Assembly: GCA_903907475.1 (NCBI GenBank)
Contig: CAIVOB010000062.1
Span: 1 to 14,508 of the forward strand
DNA length: 14,508 nucleotides
Reading direction: 5' to 3'
Origin: Candidatus Omnitrophota bacterium
GTDB lineage: Bacteria; Omnitrophota; Gorgyraeia; Gygaellales; Profunditerraquicolaceae
Position numbers and translations under genes: made by a program. This document shows positions 1 to 6,943 of this stretch, piece by piece (the stretch's first letter is position 1; every line of letters begins with the position of its first letter). A model generated the notes under the pieces. That model made no database searches, was not told the origin of the DNA, and was given only the letters and a program-made list of their open reading frames with translations.

Positions 1-263
1 CGCATATGGGTTGGAATAATTTAAACGTTATTGCTACTAGTTGCCCATTGCTGCAAGGGGTGGCGAAAGAGGCGCAAGTTTATTTTTGTCATTCTTATTA
101 TCCTCAGCCGGTTAACCAGGAAGTGATTGCCGCGAATACCGTTTATGGAGTGGAATTTGGCGCGGTTTTATGGCGGGAAAATATTTATGGCGTGCAGTTT
201 CATCCGGAAAAAAGCCAGGGAGTGGGATTAAAAATGATTCGGAATTTTATTCAAGCATGTTAA
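1..263 (+). CDS. hisH: Imidazole glycerol phosphate synthase glutaminase subunit HisH (3' end)
   Basis: This is the C-terminal part of HisH; the 5' end lies outside the window and the reading frame is already open at base 3. HisH hydrolyses glutamine and channels ammonia to HisF, which makes imidazole glycerol phosphate and AICAR in histidine synthesis. Visible are the family motif HMGWNNL at the window edge and, near the C terminus, the segment VQFHPEKSQ, which carries the His and Glu of the class I glutamine amidotransferase triad. The nucleophilic Cys would lie upstream and cannot be checked. The stop codon overlaps the start of hisA by 7 bases, so the two genes are probably translationally coupled. 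The partner gene hisF lies downstream, beyond hisA and a lipoprotein gene. The identification is secure; completeness of the gene is unknown. Confidence 0.95.
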   Translation, partial: HMGWNNLNVIATSCPLLQGVAKEAQVYFCHSYYPQPVNQEVIAANTVYGVEFGAVLWRENIYGVQFHPEKSQGVGLKMIRNFIQAC

Positions 264-976
264 TTATTCCGGCGATTGATTTAAGAGGCGGAAAAGTCGT
301 ACGGCTTTTTCAAGGGAAATTTGACCAGGAAAAAGTTTATTCTAGCGATCCGGTAAAAGTTGCTAAACATTGGGCTAAACAAGGAGCAAAATTATTACAT
401 ATTGTGGATCTTGATGGGGCAGCAAGTGGTAAGCCGCAGAATTTGGCGGTGGTCAAAGAAATTATTGCTGCGGTGGGGATGGGATTAGAATTTGGTGGCG
501 GGGTAAGAGATTTAGAGACTTTGACGAAAGTATTTAGTTTGGGAGTGGAAAGGGTGGTTTTAGGAACAAAAGCGGTCGCGGATGCGTTATTTTTAAAAGC
601 CGCCTGGAAAAAATTCGGGGAAAAAGTTATTGTTAGTATCGATGCTAAAAATGCGCAGGTATTAGTCCGAGGGTGGAAAACGGGAAGCGCAAAAAGCGTG
701 TTTACTTTTGCTCAGGAGTTAAAAAAAATCGGTTTTGAGCAGTTAATTTATACTGATATTTCTAAAGATGGGACAATGGCCGGCCCAAATATAAAAGCAA
801 TTAAGGAGTTGCTAAAAGTGAGTGGTTTAAATGTGATTGCTTCCGGAGGAGTGGCAGATTTAAAAGATTTACTAAAATTAAAAAGGCTAGAAAAGCAAGG
901 GGTCATCGGAGTAATCATCGGTAAAGCTTTGTATGAAGGGAAATTTAGTTTGACAGAAGCAATAAAGATAAGCTGA
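257..976 (+). CDS. hisA: Phosphoribosylformimino-5-aminoimidazole carboxamide ribotide isomerase HisA
   Basis: HisA catalyses the Amadori isomerisation of ProFAR to PRFAR, the substrate of HisH/HisF. The protein has 239 residues, the usual size of this (beta/alpha)8 barrel. The ATG at 257 gives the canonical N terminus MLIIPAIDLRGG. The frame is open further upstream, but that stretch only runs through hisH in another frame, so the longer start is rejected. Asp8 (AIDL) and Asp129 (VSIDAK) match the family's catalytic aspartates. The phosphate-binding segments FGGGVRD (79-85) and IASGGV are present, as is YTDISKDGTMAGPN (165-178). The gene overlaps hisH by 7 bases. It is followed by an unrelated lipoprotein gene rather than directly by hisF. 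I see no evidence for or against a PriA-type double HisA/TrpF activity. Confidence 0.96.
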   Translation: MLIIPAIDLRGGKVVRLFQGKFDQEKVYSSDPVKVAKHWAKQGAKLLHIVDLDGAASGKPQNLAVVKEIIAAVGMGLEFGGGVRDLETLTKVFSLGVERVVLGTKAVADALFLKAAWKKFGEKVIVSIDAKNAQVLVRGWKTGSAKSVFTFAQELKKIGFEQLIYTDISKDGTMAGPNIKAIKELLKVSGLNVIASGGVADLKDLLKLKRLEKQGVIGVIIGKALYEGKFSLTEAIKIS

Positions 977-1002
977 TCATTAATACTACAAGGAGGAACG
1001 CG

Positions 1003-1437
1003 ATGGTAAAAAAAGTGTTGTTGTGGGGGTTAGGAATAATTTTTATTTTTGGTTTAAGTGGTTGCGCGACGATGGGCAAAAATAAAGATTTAGAAATTCA
1101 GGGTTTAAAAAATCAAGTCACAGCATTAGAATCGCAGTTACGCGCTAAAGATGATGAAGTAAATAGCGTGCGGGATGCGGCAAGTAAAACCAGCACCGAG
1201 ACTCAGGAAAATATCGCTTCTAGCTCTGAAGTTAAGGATCGTCCCACGGCGAAGTTAATCCAGTTGGCTTTAAAAAATGCCGGATATTATCAGGGTGTGA
1301 TTGATGGAAAAAAAGGGAAAAATACGCGCCAGGCAGTGAAAGATTTTCAGAAGGCTAATAATCTTAAGCCTGATGGCCACGTAGGAAAAGGAACTTGGGA
1401 AGTTTTGAAGCCGTATTTAGATAAAAAGGTTAAGTAA
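1003..1437 (+). CDS. Lipoprotein with coiled coil and peptidoglycan-binding domain
   Basis: This is a 144-residue predicted lipoprotein. The N terminus is a lipoprotein signal: MVKK, a hydrophobic stretch, then the lipobox LSGC with Cys21 as the lipidated residue. Residues about 28-60 are rich in heptad-like charged and hydrophobic positions and probably form a short coiled coil. Residues about 80-136 match the PG_binding_1 fold, with typical features such as LKNAGYYQGVIDGKKG, TRQAVKDFQKANNLKPDG and GKGTWEVL. It probably anchors in a membrane and contacts cell-wall peptidoglycan; no enzymatic domain is present. It has the strongest Shine-Dalgarno in the region (AAGGAGG at 990-996, 6 bases before the ATG). 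Its position between hisA and hisF is not explained by histidine synthesis and suggests an inserted cassette. The precise function is unknown. Confidence 0.85.
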   Translation: MVKKVLLWGLGIIFIFGLSGCATMGKNKDLEIQGLKNQVTALESQLRAKDDEVNSVRDAASKTSTETQENIASSSEVKDRPTAKLIQLALKNAGYYQGVIDGKKGKNTRQAVKDFQKANNLKPDGHVGKGTWEVLKPYLDKKVK

Positions 1438-1462
1438 GAAAATATATTAGATAATTAGCTGA

Positions 1463-1522
1463 TAGCTCATAGTTTTTGGCTCATAGGTTGGCCAATGAGC
1501 TATGAGCCAACTACTATCTACT
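1463..1522. repeat. Nested inverted repeats in the spacer before hisF
   Basis: The 92-base spacer between the lipoprotein gene and hisF holds overlapping inverted repeats. TTGGCTCATAG (1476-1486) is perfectly complementary to CTATGAGCCAA (1500-1510), leaving a 13-base loop that itself contains TTGGCCAA. A second, mutually exclusive pairing joins TAGCTCAT (1463-1470) to ATGAGCTA (1495-1502). GCTCATAG also occurs as a direct repeat (1465-1472 and 1479-1486). No T-run follows, so this is not a standard intrinsic terminator. It is followed by CTACTATCTACT (1511-1522), and hisF starts 7 bases later without a visible Shine-Dalgarno sequence. It may be a small dispersed palindromic repeat or a translational switch; the sequence alone does not decide. 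Confidence 0.7.
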
Positions 1523-1529
1523 GATTACT

Positions 1530-2315
1530 ATGCTGAGTAAACGAATTATACCTTGCCTGGATATTAAAGATGGGCGGGTAGTCAAGGGGGTTAAATTCCT
1601 GGGGCTGCGCGACGCCGGAGATCCGGTGGAGGTGGCTAAGGTTTATGACGCGCAAGGGGCGGACGAGTTAGTTTTTTTGGATATTACCGCCAGTATTGAA
1701 AAGCGCAAAACTTTAGTGGATTTAGTGCAAAAAATCGCGCAAAATATTTTTATGCCTTTTACCGTGGGTGGCGGAATTGGGGAGATTGGAGATATTCGCA
1801 ATATTCTTAATGCCGGAGCGGAAAAAGTTTCGCTTAATTCTTGCGCGGTAAAATTTCCGGAGTTAATTAGCAGCGCGGCGAAACGTTTTGGCAGTCAATG
1901 CATTGTGGTGGCAATTGACGCTAAAAAAGTGGCCTCGCGCTGGGAAGTGTTTATTAATGGCGGCCGCACTCCGACCGGAATTGATGTTTTAACTTGGGCT
2001 GAAAAAGTCGCGCGTTTAGGCGCGGGCGAAATACTTTTAACGAGCATGGATTATGATGGCACCAAAGATGGATATGATTTAGAGCTCACGCGCGCGGTGA
2101 CGCAAAAAGTGCATATTCCGGTGATTGCTTCCGGAGGGGCGGGAAAATTGGAAGATTTTTATAATGTTTTTACGCAAGCCGGAGCGGATGCCGCGTTAGC
2201 AGCTTCGCTTTTTCACTATGATTTACTTTCGTTACAAGAGGTAAAAGCTTATTTAAAACAAAAAGGCCTCGCCGTAAGGGAAGAAAACATATCTTTTAAT
2301 GGGAAAGGAAAATGA
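1530..2315 (+). CDS. hisF: Imidazole glycerol phosphate synthase cyclase subunit HisF
   Basis: HisF uses ammonia from HisH to convert PRFAR to imidazole glycerol phosphate and AICAR. The 261-residue length is normal for this (beta/alpha)8 barrel. The start [20 protein letters not shown] is canonical and places the catalytic aspartates at Asp11 and Asp130 (VVAIDAKK), exactly the spacing known in the family. The segments [12 protein letters not shown] (77-88), [16 protein letters not shown] (171-186) and IASGGAG are the expected phosphate- and substrate-binding loops. There is no recognisable ribosome binding site: the bases before the ATG are CTACTGATTACT, the tail of the spacer repeat. Translation may therefore depend on that spacer or on weak coupling. 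hisI follows after 3 bases. The identification is secure. Confidence 0.97.
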   Translation: MLSKRIIPCLDIKDGRVVKGVKFLGLRDAGDPVEVAKVYDAQGADELVFLDITASIEKRKTLVDLVQKIAQNIFMPFTVGGGIGEIGDIRNILNAGAEKVSLNSCAVKFPELISSAAKRFGSQCIVVAIDAKKVASRWEVFINGGRTPTGIDVLTWAEKVARLGAGEILLTSMDYDGTKDGYDLELTRAVTQKVHIPVIASGGAGKLEDFYNVFTQAGADAALAASLFHYDLLSLQEVKAYLKQKGLAVREENISFNGKGK

Positions 2316-2318
2316 TAA

Positions 2319-2651
2319 TTGAAAAAGATAAATTTTAAATTAGGAAGTTTGAAGTTCGATAAGAATAAATTAATTCCGGCAATTATTCAAGATTATAAAA
2401 ATAATGCGGTTTTGATGTTAGCTTATATGAACGCGGAATCTTTACGCCGGAGTTTAAAATTAGGAAAAACATGTTTTTGGTCACGTTCGCGCAAAGAGTA
2501 TTGGGTTAAGGGCTTAACGAGCGGCCATTTTCAATTTGTTAAATCGGTAGCTTATGATTGTGATTTGGACGCGCTTTTAATTAAAGTACGTCAAGTGGGG
2601 AAAGCCTGTCACACTGGAAATCGTTCATGTTTTTATCGCAAGATAAAATAA
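2319..2651 (+). CDS. hisI: Phosphoribosyl-AMP cyclohydrolase HisI
   Basis: HisI opens the adenine ring of phosphoribosyl-AMP to give ProFAR, the step just before HisA. The protein has 110 residues and covers only the cyclohydrolase domain; the PRA-pyrophosphohydrolase (HisE) part found in fused HisIE proteins is absent and is not encoded elsewhere in the window. Visible signatures are [26 protein letters not shown], and the metal-binding region with CDLDALL followed by [10 protein letters not shown], which supplies the conserved Asp and Cys residues. The start is a TTG at 2319, three bases after the hisF stop, supported by GGGAAAGGA (2301-2309) upstream. A nearby ATG at 2312 is in another frame and stops after eight codons. 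Function is well supported; the TTG start is the likely but less certain part. Confidence 0.94.
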   Translation: MKKINFKLGSLKFDKNKLIPAIIQDYKNNAVLMLAYMNAESLRRSLKLGKTCFWSRSRKEYWVKGLTSGHFQFVKSVAYDCDLDALLIKVRQVGKACHTGNRSCFYRKIK

Positions 2652-2666
2652 ATTTAAAACGTAATT

Positions 2667-4145
2667 ATGTACAAACCGAGTTTAGAAGAATTTTTAAAAT
2701 TTAGTAGAAAAGCTAACCTTATTCCGGTGTATGAGGAGGTTAACGCGGACCTCGATACTCCGGTTTCGGCTTTTTTAAGAATGCCAAATCACGATTACGC
2801 TTTTCTTTTGGAATCGGTAGAAGGGCAGGAAAAGATCGCGCGTTTTTCATTTTTGGGAACTAATCCGTCTTTAATTTTTAAAAGTTGGGGTAAGGAAATT
2901 GAAATTTCTTATCCTTTAAAGAATGAAAAAAATAAATTTACCACTTCCCATTCGCCTCTGGATGAGGTCAAAAAGATTATGCAAAATTTTAAAAGCGCGG
3001 AGGTTGAGGGGCTACCGCGTTTTTTTGGCGGATTGGTAGGGTATTTAGGGTATGACCTGGTGCGGTTCATGGAAAAAATTCCGGATAAAAATAAAGACCT
3101 TTTAAAGATTCCGGATGCCTGTTTAATGCTTACAGATGAATTGTTGATTTTTGATCGTTTAAAGCAGAATATTAAGATTGTGCAGAATGTTAACTTGGGT
3201 AGAAATTTAACTCGCTTTAAGAAGGAGCAGTTATATTCTGAAGCAATTAAAAAAATTGAGGTAATTAAAAGTAATTTTAACCGTAGTATGCCGGCGCTTA
3301 AAATTAAGCAAGGCGCTCGGGTTTTAAACGTGCGCAGTAATTTTCGCAAAAATGAATTTATCGCGCTGGTTAAGAAGGCCAAGCGCTATATTAGAAGCGG
3401 TGATATTATTCAGGTGGTTTTGTCACAACGTTTTAAAGTTAAGACGCAAAAAAAAGCATTTGAGATTTACCGCTCGCTACGTAGCCTGAACCCTTCTCCG
3501 TATATGTATTATTTACGATTTAAAGATTTTGCGGTTGTCGGAGCAAGCCCGGAGATGTTAGTGCGCAGTGAAAATGGGCTCGTACAAACGCGGCCGATTG
3601 CCGGGACGCGTCCTCGGGGAAAAGACGCGCGCGCTGACAGGCGTTTAGAAAAAGAATTGCTGTGTAATGAAAAAGAAAAGGCAGAACATCTGATGCTTGT
3701 GGATTTAGGGCGTAATGATTTAGGCCGTATTAGTAAATTAGGCAAGGTTAAAGTTGACGAATTTATGCGCGTGGAGAAATATTCACATGTTATGCACCTG
3801 GTGAGTCAAGTGAGCGCGGTACTTGACAAAAAAAGGTTTGATATCTATGATGTACTGCAAGCGGCGTTTCCGGCCGGCACCGTTTCCGGAAGTCCGAAGA
3901 TTCGGGCGATGGAGATTATTGATGAGCTGGAGAATTTAAGGCGCTCTTTATATGCCGGGGCAATTGGATATTTTAGTTTTTCGCATAACTTAGATACCTG
4001 CATTGCAATCCGCACTTTAGTGCTTAAAGATGGTTGGGCCTATGTGCAAGCTGGCGGGGGAATTGTCGCCGACTCTATTCCCGAAAAAGAATATCAGGAA
4101 TCAGTGAATAAAGCAAAAGCAATGATTGAAGCAATTAGAGGTTAA
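2667..4145 (+). CDS. trpE: Anthranilate synthase component I TrpE
   Basis: TrpE converts chorismate to anthranilate, the first committed step of tryptophan synthesis, using ammonia from a TrpG partner. The protein has 492 residues, the usual size. The N-terminal domain includes LLES (47-50), the tryptophan-binding feedback motif that favours TrpE over PabB. The chorismate-binding domain shows VGASPEMLVR (291-300), TRPIAGTRPRG (308-318), VDLGRNDLGR (345-354), YSHVMHLVS (372-380), FPAGTVSGSPKIRAMEII (401-418) and QAGGGIVADS (461-470). No trpG or other trp gene is in the window: the gene lies between hisI and rpsP. The ribosome binding site is weak and I see no leader peptide or attenuator in the 15-base gap after hisI, so it is probably read as part of the his transcript. 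Confidence 0.94.
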   Translation: MYKPSLEEFLKFSRKANLIPVYEEVNADLDTPVSAFLRMPNHDYAFLLESVEGQEKIARFSFLGTNPSLIFKSWGKEIEISYPLKNEKNKFTTSHSPLDEVKKIMQNFKSAEVEGLPRFFGGLVGYLGYDLVRFMEKIPDKNKDLLKIPDACLMLTDELLIFDRLKQNIKIVQNVNLGRNLTRFKKEQLYSEAIKKIEVIKSNFNRSMPALKIKQGARVLNVRSNFRKNEFIALVKKAKRYIRSGDIIQVVLSQRFKVKTQKKAFEIYRSLRSLNPSPYMYYLRFKDFAVVGASPEMLVRSENGLVQTRPIAGTRPRGKDARADRRLEKELLCNEKEKAEHLMLVDLGRNDLGRISKLGKVKVDEFMRVEKYSHVMHLVSQVSAVLDKKRFDIYDVLQAAFPAGTVSGSPKIRAMEIIDELENLRRSLYAGAIGYFSFSHNLDTCIAIRTLVLKDGWAYVQAGGGIVADSIPEKEYQESVNKAKAMIEAIRG

Positions 4146-4163
4146 CGAAAGGAGCAGTAGAAA

Positions 4164-4406
4164 ATGGCAGTACATATTCGTTTAAGAAGAATTGGTAAAA
4201 ATCCTAAAGGCAAGCCGCATTTTCGCGTCACGGTTTTTGATGAGCGCATGGGCCGGGATAGCCGGATTATCGAAGAGTTGGGATATTATAAACCTACTAC
4301 CGGTGAGGCGGTGCTTAAAAAAGCACGCATTGCCGCATGGATTAAAAACGGCGCGCAGTTATCGGTGACCGTGAAAAGTTTATTAAAGAAAGATAAGGGT
4401 GCTTAA
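4164..4406 (+). CDS. rpsP: 30S ribosomal protein S16
   Basis: This 80-residue protein is S16, a small-subunit assembly protein that contacts 16S rRNA. The N-terminal pattern MAVHIRLRRIGKNPKGKPHFRVTV is replaced here by reference: residues 1-24 match the family start, followed by RMGRDSRIIEELGYYKPTTG, both typical. A good Shine-Dalgarno, AAAGGAG (4148-4154), lies 9 bases before the ATG. In many bacteria rpsP leads an operon with rimM, trmD and rplS. Here it is preceded by trpE and followed at once by yajC, so that usual block is not present. The identification is secure; the unusual context is the notable point. Confidence 0.97.
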   Translation: MAVHIRLRRIGKNPKGKPHFRVTVFDERMGRDSRIIEELGYYKPTTGEAVLKKARIAAWIKNGAQLSVTVKSLLKKDKGA

Positions 4407-4407
4407 A

Positions 4408-4686
4408 ATGCCACAAGCTAGCGTTGCCAATCCAATCGTACAGCTTTTTCCTTTAGCTTTAATTTTTATTATTTTTTATTTTTTACTTATTCGACCGCAA
4501 AAACAGAAAGAAAAGGAGCATCAGAAGATGCTTACCGGAATTAATAAAAATGATGAAGTGGTAACCTTAGGCGGGATTCATGGAACAGTAGTTAATGTAA
4601 AAGAAAAAACTTTAACTTTACGTATTGATGAAAATGTAAAAATGGAGATTGAAAAGAATAGCGTGGCCTATATTAAAAAGCCTTAA
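4408..4686 (+). CDS. yajC: Preprotein translocase accessory subunit YajC
   Basis: YajC is the small inner-membrane protein that associates with SecDF. The chosen ATG at 4408 gives 92 residues, beginning MPQASVANP and preceded by AAGGG (4395-4399) at a reasonable distance. A GTG at 4399 in the same frame would add three residues and overlap rpsP, which I consider less likely. One membrane helix spans about residues 10-29, followed by the typical positively charged RPQKQKEKEHQKML segment and then a small cytoplasmic domain containing NDEVVTLGGIHGTV. The gene follows rpsP after one base and precedes secDF by 26 bases, the common yajC-secD-secF order. Function in translocation is accessory and not essential in E. 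coli. Confidence 0.94.
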   Translation: MPQASVANPIVQLFPLALIFIIFYFLLIRPQKQKEKEHQKMLTGINKNDEVVTLGGIHGTVVNVKEKTLTLRIDENVKMEIEKNSVAYIKKP

Positions 4687-4712
4687 AATTTAAAAATAGG
4701 AGTTTTAGCATT

Positions 4713-6914
4713 ATGGAAAGAAAACTGATCTATAAAATATTGCTCATCTTAGGGGTAGTGGGGGTTTGTACTTTTTATACCTTTCCTTTAGATAAGCGCA
4801 TTAATCTGGGCTTAGACTTACAAGGCGGGATGCATCTTTTAATGAAAGTTGATACCAGCCATCTTGAAGGGCAGGCTAAGCTTGATGCTTGCGATCGCGC
4901 GGTGGAAGTGATTCGTAACCGGATTGATGCATTTGGGGTCAGGGAAACTTCTATTCAGAAACAGGGTGAAGATGAAATTATTATCCAGCTACCCGGGGTT
5001 ACAGATCGAGAGCGGGCAATTGATTTAATTGGAAAGACCGCGATGTTGGAGTTTAAGGTAGTCGCTAACGATCCAGAAAAGTTAAAAGCGGCAATTGCCG
5101 GCGCTATCCCGGAAGGTTTTGAATTAAAAAATACCTTAGATGAAAATGAACCATTACTTTTAGAAAAGCAAGCGGTTTTAGTCGGAGATGCTCTAACTAA
5201 TGCCGAAGTGCGTTTTGACCAGAGCCAATTTAATGAGCCGATTGTTTCTTTAAAATTTAATGCGGCCGGATCTAAAAAGTTTGCCGAGATTACTGCGGCT
5301 AATGTTGGTAAACGTTTAGCGATTGTTTTAGACGGCAAAATTCAATCTGCTCCGCGTATTCGTGAGGCGATTCCCTCGGGAGAAGCGATAATTACTGGAA
5401 GATTTGACTCTCAGACAGCTCAAGATTTGGCATTGGTTTTAAGAATTGGTGCATTGCCGGCTCCGATGCATATTGAAGAGGAACGTACGGTTGGTCCTTT
5501 ATTAGGACAGGATTCGATAAATAAAGGAGTAAAGGCCAGCGTGATTGGTTTGAGTTTTGTGCTGCTCTTTATGGCTGTATATTATCTTCTTTCCGGATTA
5601 ATTGCCGATGTGGCGCTTTTGCTTAACTTGTTAATGATTACCGGCGGTTTAGGCTTACTGCCTTGTATCTTTCCGGGCATATCCGCGACACTTACTTTAC
5701 CCGGTATTGCGGGTATTGCGCTTTCTTTGGGTATGGCGGTTGATGCCAATGTTTTGATTAATGAGCGTATTCGCGAGGAACTCCATGCGGGCAAAGCTTT
5801 GCGTAATGCTATTAAGCTTGGTTACGATCGGGCATTTACTGCAATCTTTGATTCGCATTTAACTAATTTGATTGCGGCATTTTTATTATTTCAGTTTGGT
5901 ACCGGCCCGATTAGGGGTTTTGCTGTAACGCTGACCATTGGTATAGTCTCCAGTCTTTTTACTTCGATTGTTGTTACGCATACTATACTTGAGGTTCTTT
6001 TAAATGTTGGGATTGTTAAGTCTTTACCGATGTTGCATATGCTTAAAGAAACCAAGATGGATTTTATCAGCAAAAGAAAGATTTTTTATACACTCTCGTT
6101 AGCGATTACGATTATTGGTTTGACCTCCTTTATTATGAAGGGGCATAAGGGGTATGGAATAGATTTTTCCGGAGGGCAGCTGCAAGAGTATAGTTTTAAG
6201 ACTGCCCCTAAGATTGATGCTATTCGCCAGGTGCTTAAGGATTTAAACTTGGGGGAGGCGACGATTCAGCAGTTTAAGGAGAATCCGCGTGTGGTGTTAA
6301 TTCGCACTACGCAGAATAAAAGTACTCAATTAAGCGCCAAATTAAAAGAGATTTATCCTAATGATGATGTGCAGATGTTAAAAATTGAACATGTTGGGCC
6401 GATTGCTGGGCAGCATCTAAAACATAAGGCTTTATTGGCTATTGCTTGGTCGATGATTGGGATATTGATTTATATCGCTTTTAGATTTAAACATTTTGAA
6501 TTTGCGTTAGCCGGGGTGATCGCGCTTTTGCATGACGTGTTGGTGGCATTAGGTTTCTTAAGCCTTACTGGCCGGCAAATTGATCTTTTAAGTGTTACGG
6601 CATTTTTAACGATTGCCGGTTATTCGATTAGTGATACGATTGTTGTTTATGACCGGGTCAGGGAAAATGCGCGCCTTAATCGCAAACTTAATTTAAAAGA
6701 GCTGATTAACTTAAGCGTGAATCAAACCTTAAGCCGTACGATTATTACTACGGGTGTGACCCTTTTAACGGTTTTGGCGATCTTTTTGTACGGCGGGGAT
6801 GTTTTAAGTAATTTCTCATTTGCTTTATTAATCGGGTTTTTTTGCGGAGCTTATTCTACTGTTTTTATCGCTTCTCCGCTGGTGCTTGCCTGGAGTCGTA
6901 AAGCCGTTAAGTAA
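4713..6914 (+). CDS. secDF: SecD-SecF fusion protein, protein-export membrane subunit
   Basis: This single 733-residue chain carries both SecD (about 1-435) and SecF (about 447-733). SecDF uses the proton gradient to help pull proteins out of the SecYEG channel on the periplasmic side. The SecD part has membrane segment 1 (about 6-23), the motif RINLGLDLQGGMHLL (29-43), the large periplasmic P1 region to about residue 250, and a six-helix RND-type core with GMAVDANVLINERIREEL (340-357), including Asp344. The SecF part has GIDFSGGQLQEY (482-493), a periplasmic region, and the core motif SISDTIVVYDRVRE (638-651) with Asp641. The first and seventh membrane helices start each half. A ribosome binding site TAGGAG (4697-4702) precedes the ATG by 10 bases. 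Fused SecDF is known from several phyla; the copy looks intact. Confidence 0.95.
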   Translation: MERKLIYKILLILGVVGVCTFYTFPLDKRINLGLDLQGGMHLLMKVDTSHLEGQAKLDACDRAVEVIRNRIDAFGVRETSIQKQGEDEIIIQLPGVTDRERAIDLIGKTAMLEFKVVANDPEKLKAAIAGAIPEGFELKNTLDENEPLLLEKQAVLVGDALTNAEVRFDQSQFNEPIVSLKFNAAGSKKFAEITAANVGKRLAIVLDGKIQSAPRIREAIPSGEAIITGRFDSQTAQDLALVLRIGALPAPMHIEEERTVGPLLGQDSINKGVKASVIGLSFVLLFMAVYYLLSGLIADVALLLNLLMITGGLGLLPCIFPGISATLTLPGIAGIALSLGMAVDANVLINERIREELHAGKALRNAIKLGYDRAFTAIFDSHLTNLIAAFLLFQFGTGPIRGFAVTLTIGIVSSLFTSIVVTHTILEVLLNVGIVKSLPMLHMLKETKMDFISKRKIFYTLSLAITIIGLTSFIMKGHKGYGIDFSGGQLQEYSFKTAPKIDAIRQVLKDLNLGEATIQQFKENPRVVLIRTTQNKSTQLSAKLKEIYPNDDVQMLKIEHVGPIAGQHLKHKALLAIAWSMIGILIYIAFRFKHFEFALAGVIALLHDVLVALGFLSLTGRQIDLLSVTAFLTIAGYSISDTIVVYDRVRENARLNRKLNLKELINLSVNQTLSRTIITTGVTLLTVLAIFLYGGDVLSNFSFALLIGFFCGAYSTVFIASPLVLAWSRKAVK

Positions 6915-6943
6915 TTTTTATTGCATGATTTCTGGCCAATAGC

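Noticed and set aside
170..256. Longer hisA start upstream of 257
   Set aside because: The extension only reads hisH in another frame, while the ATG at 257 gives the canonical N terminus with Asp8 in place.
257..976. HisA as a bifunctional PriA-type enzyme because trpE is nearby
   Set aside because: No PriA-specific residue pattern could be shown by eye, and the presence of trpE alone does not imply loss of trpF.
1438..1529. Spacer hairpin as a transcription terminator after the lipoprotein gene
   Set aside because: No T-run follows the stem, and hisF needs transcription from upstream because no promoter is visible.
2909..3382. Minus-strand open frames inside trpE and other genes
   Set aside because: They are antisense to strongly conserved coding sequence and look like composition-driven shadows.
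2667..4145. PabB (aminodeoxychorismate synthase) instead of TrpE
   Set aside because: The LLES feedback motif and the full TrpE-type C-terminal motifs favour anthranilate synthase.
6915..6943. Frameshifted remains of the missing Mfd N terminus upstream
   Set aside because: Only 29 bases separate it from an intact secDF, and no Mfd-like residues can be read there in any frame.
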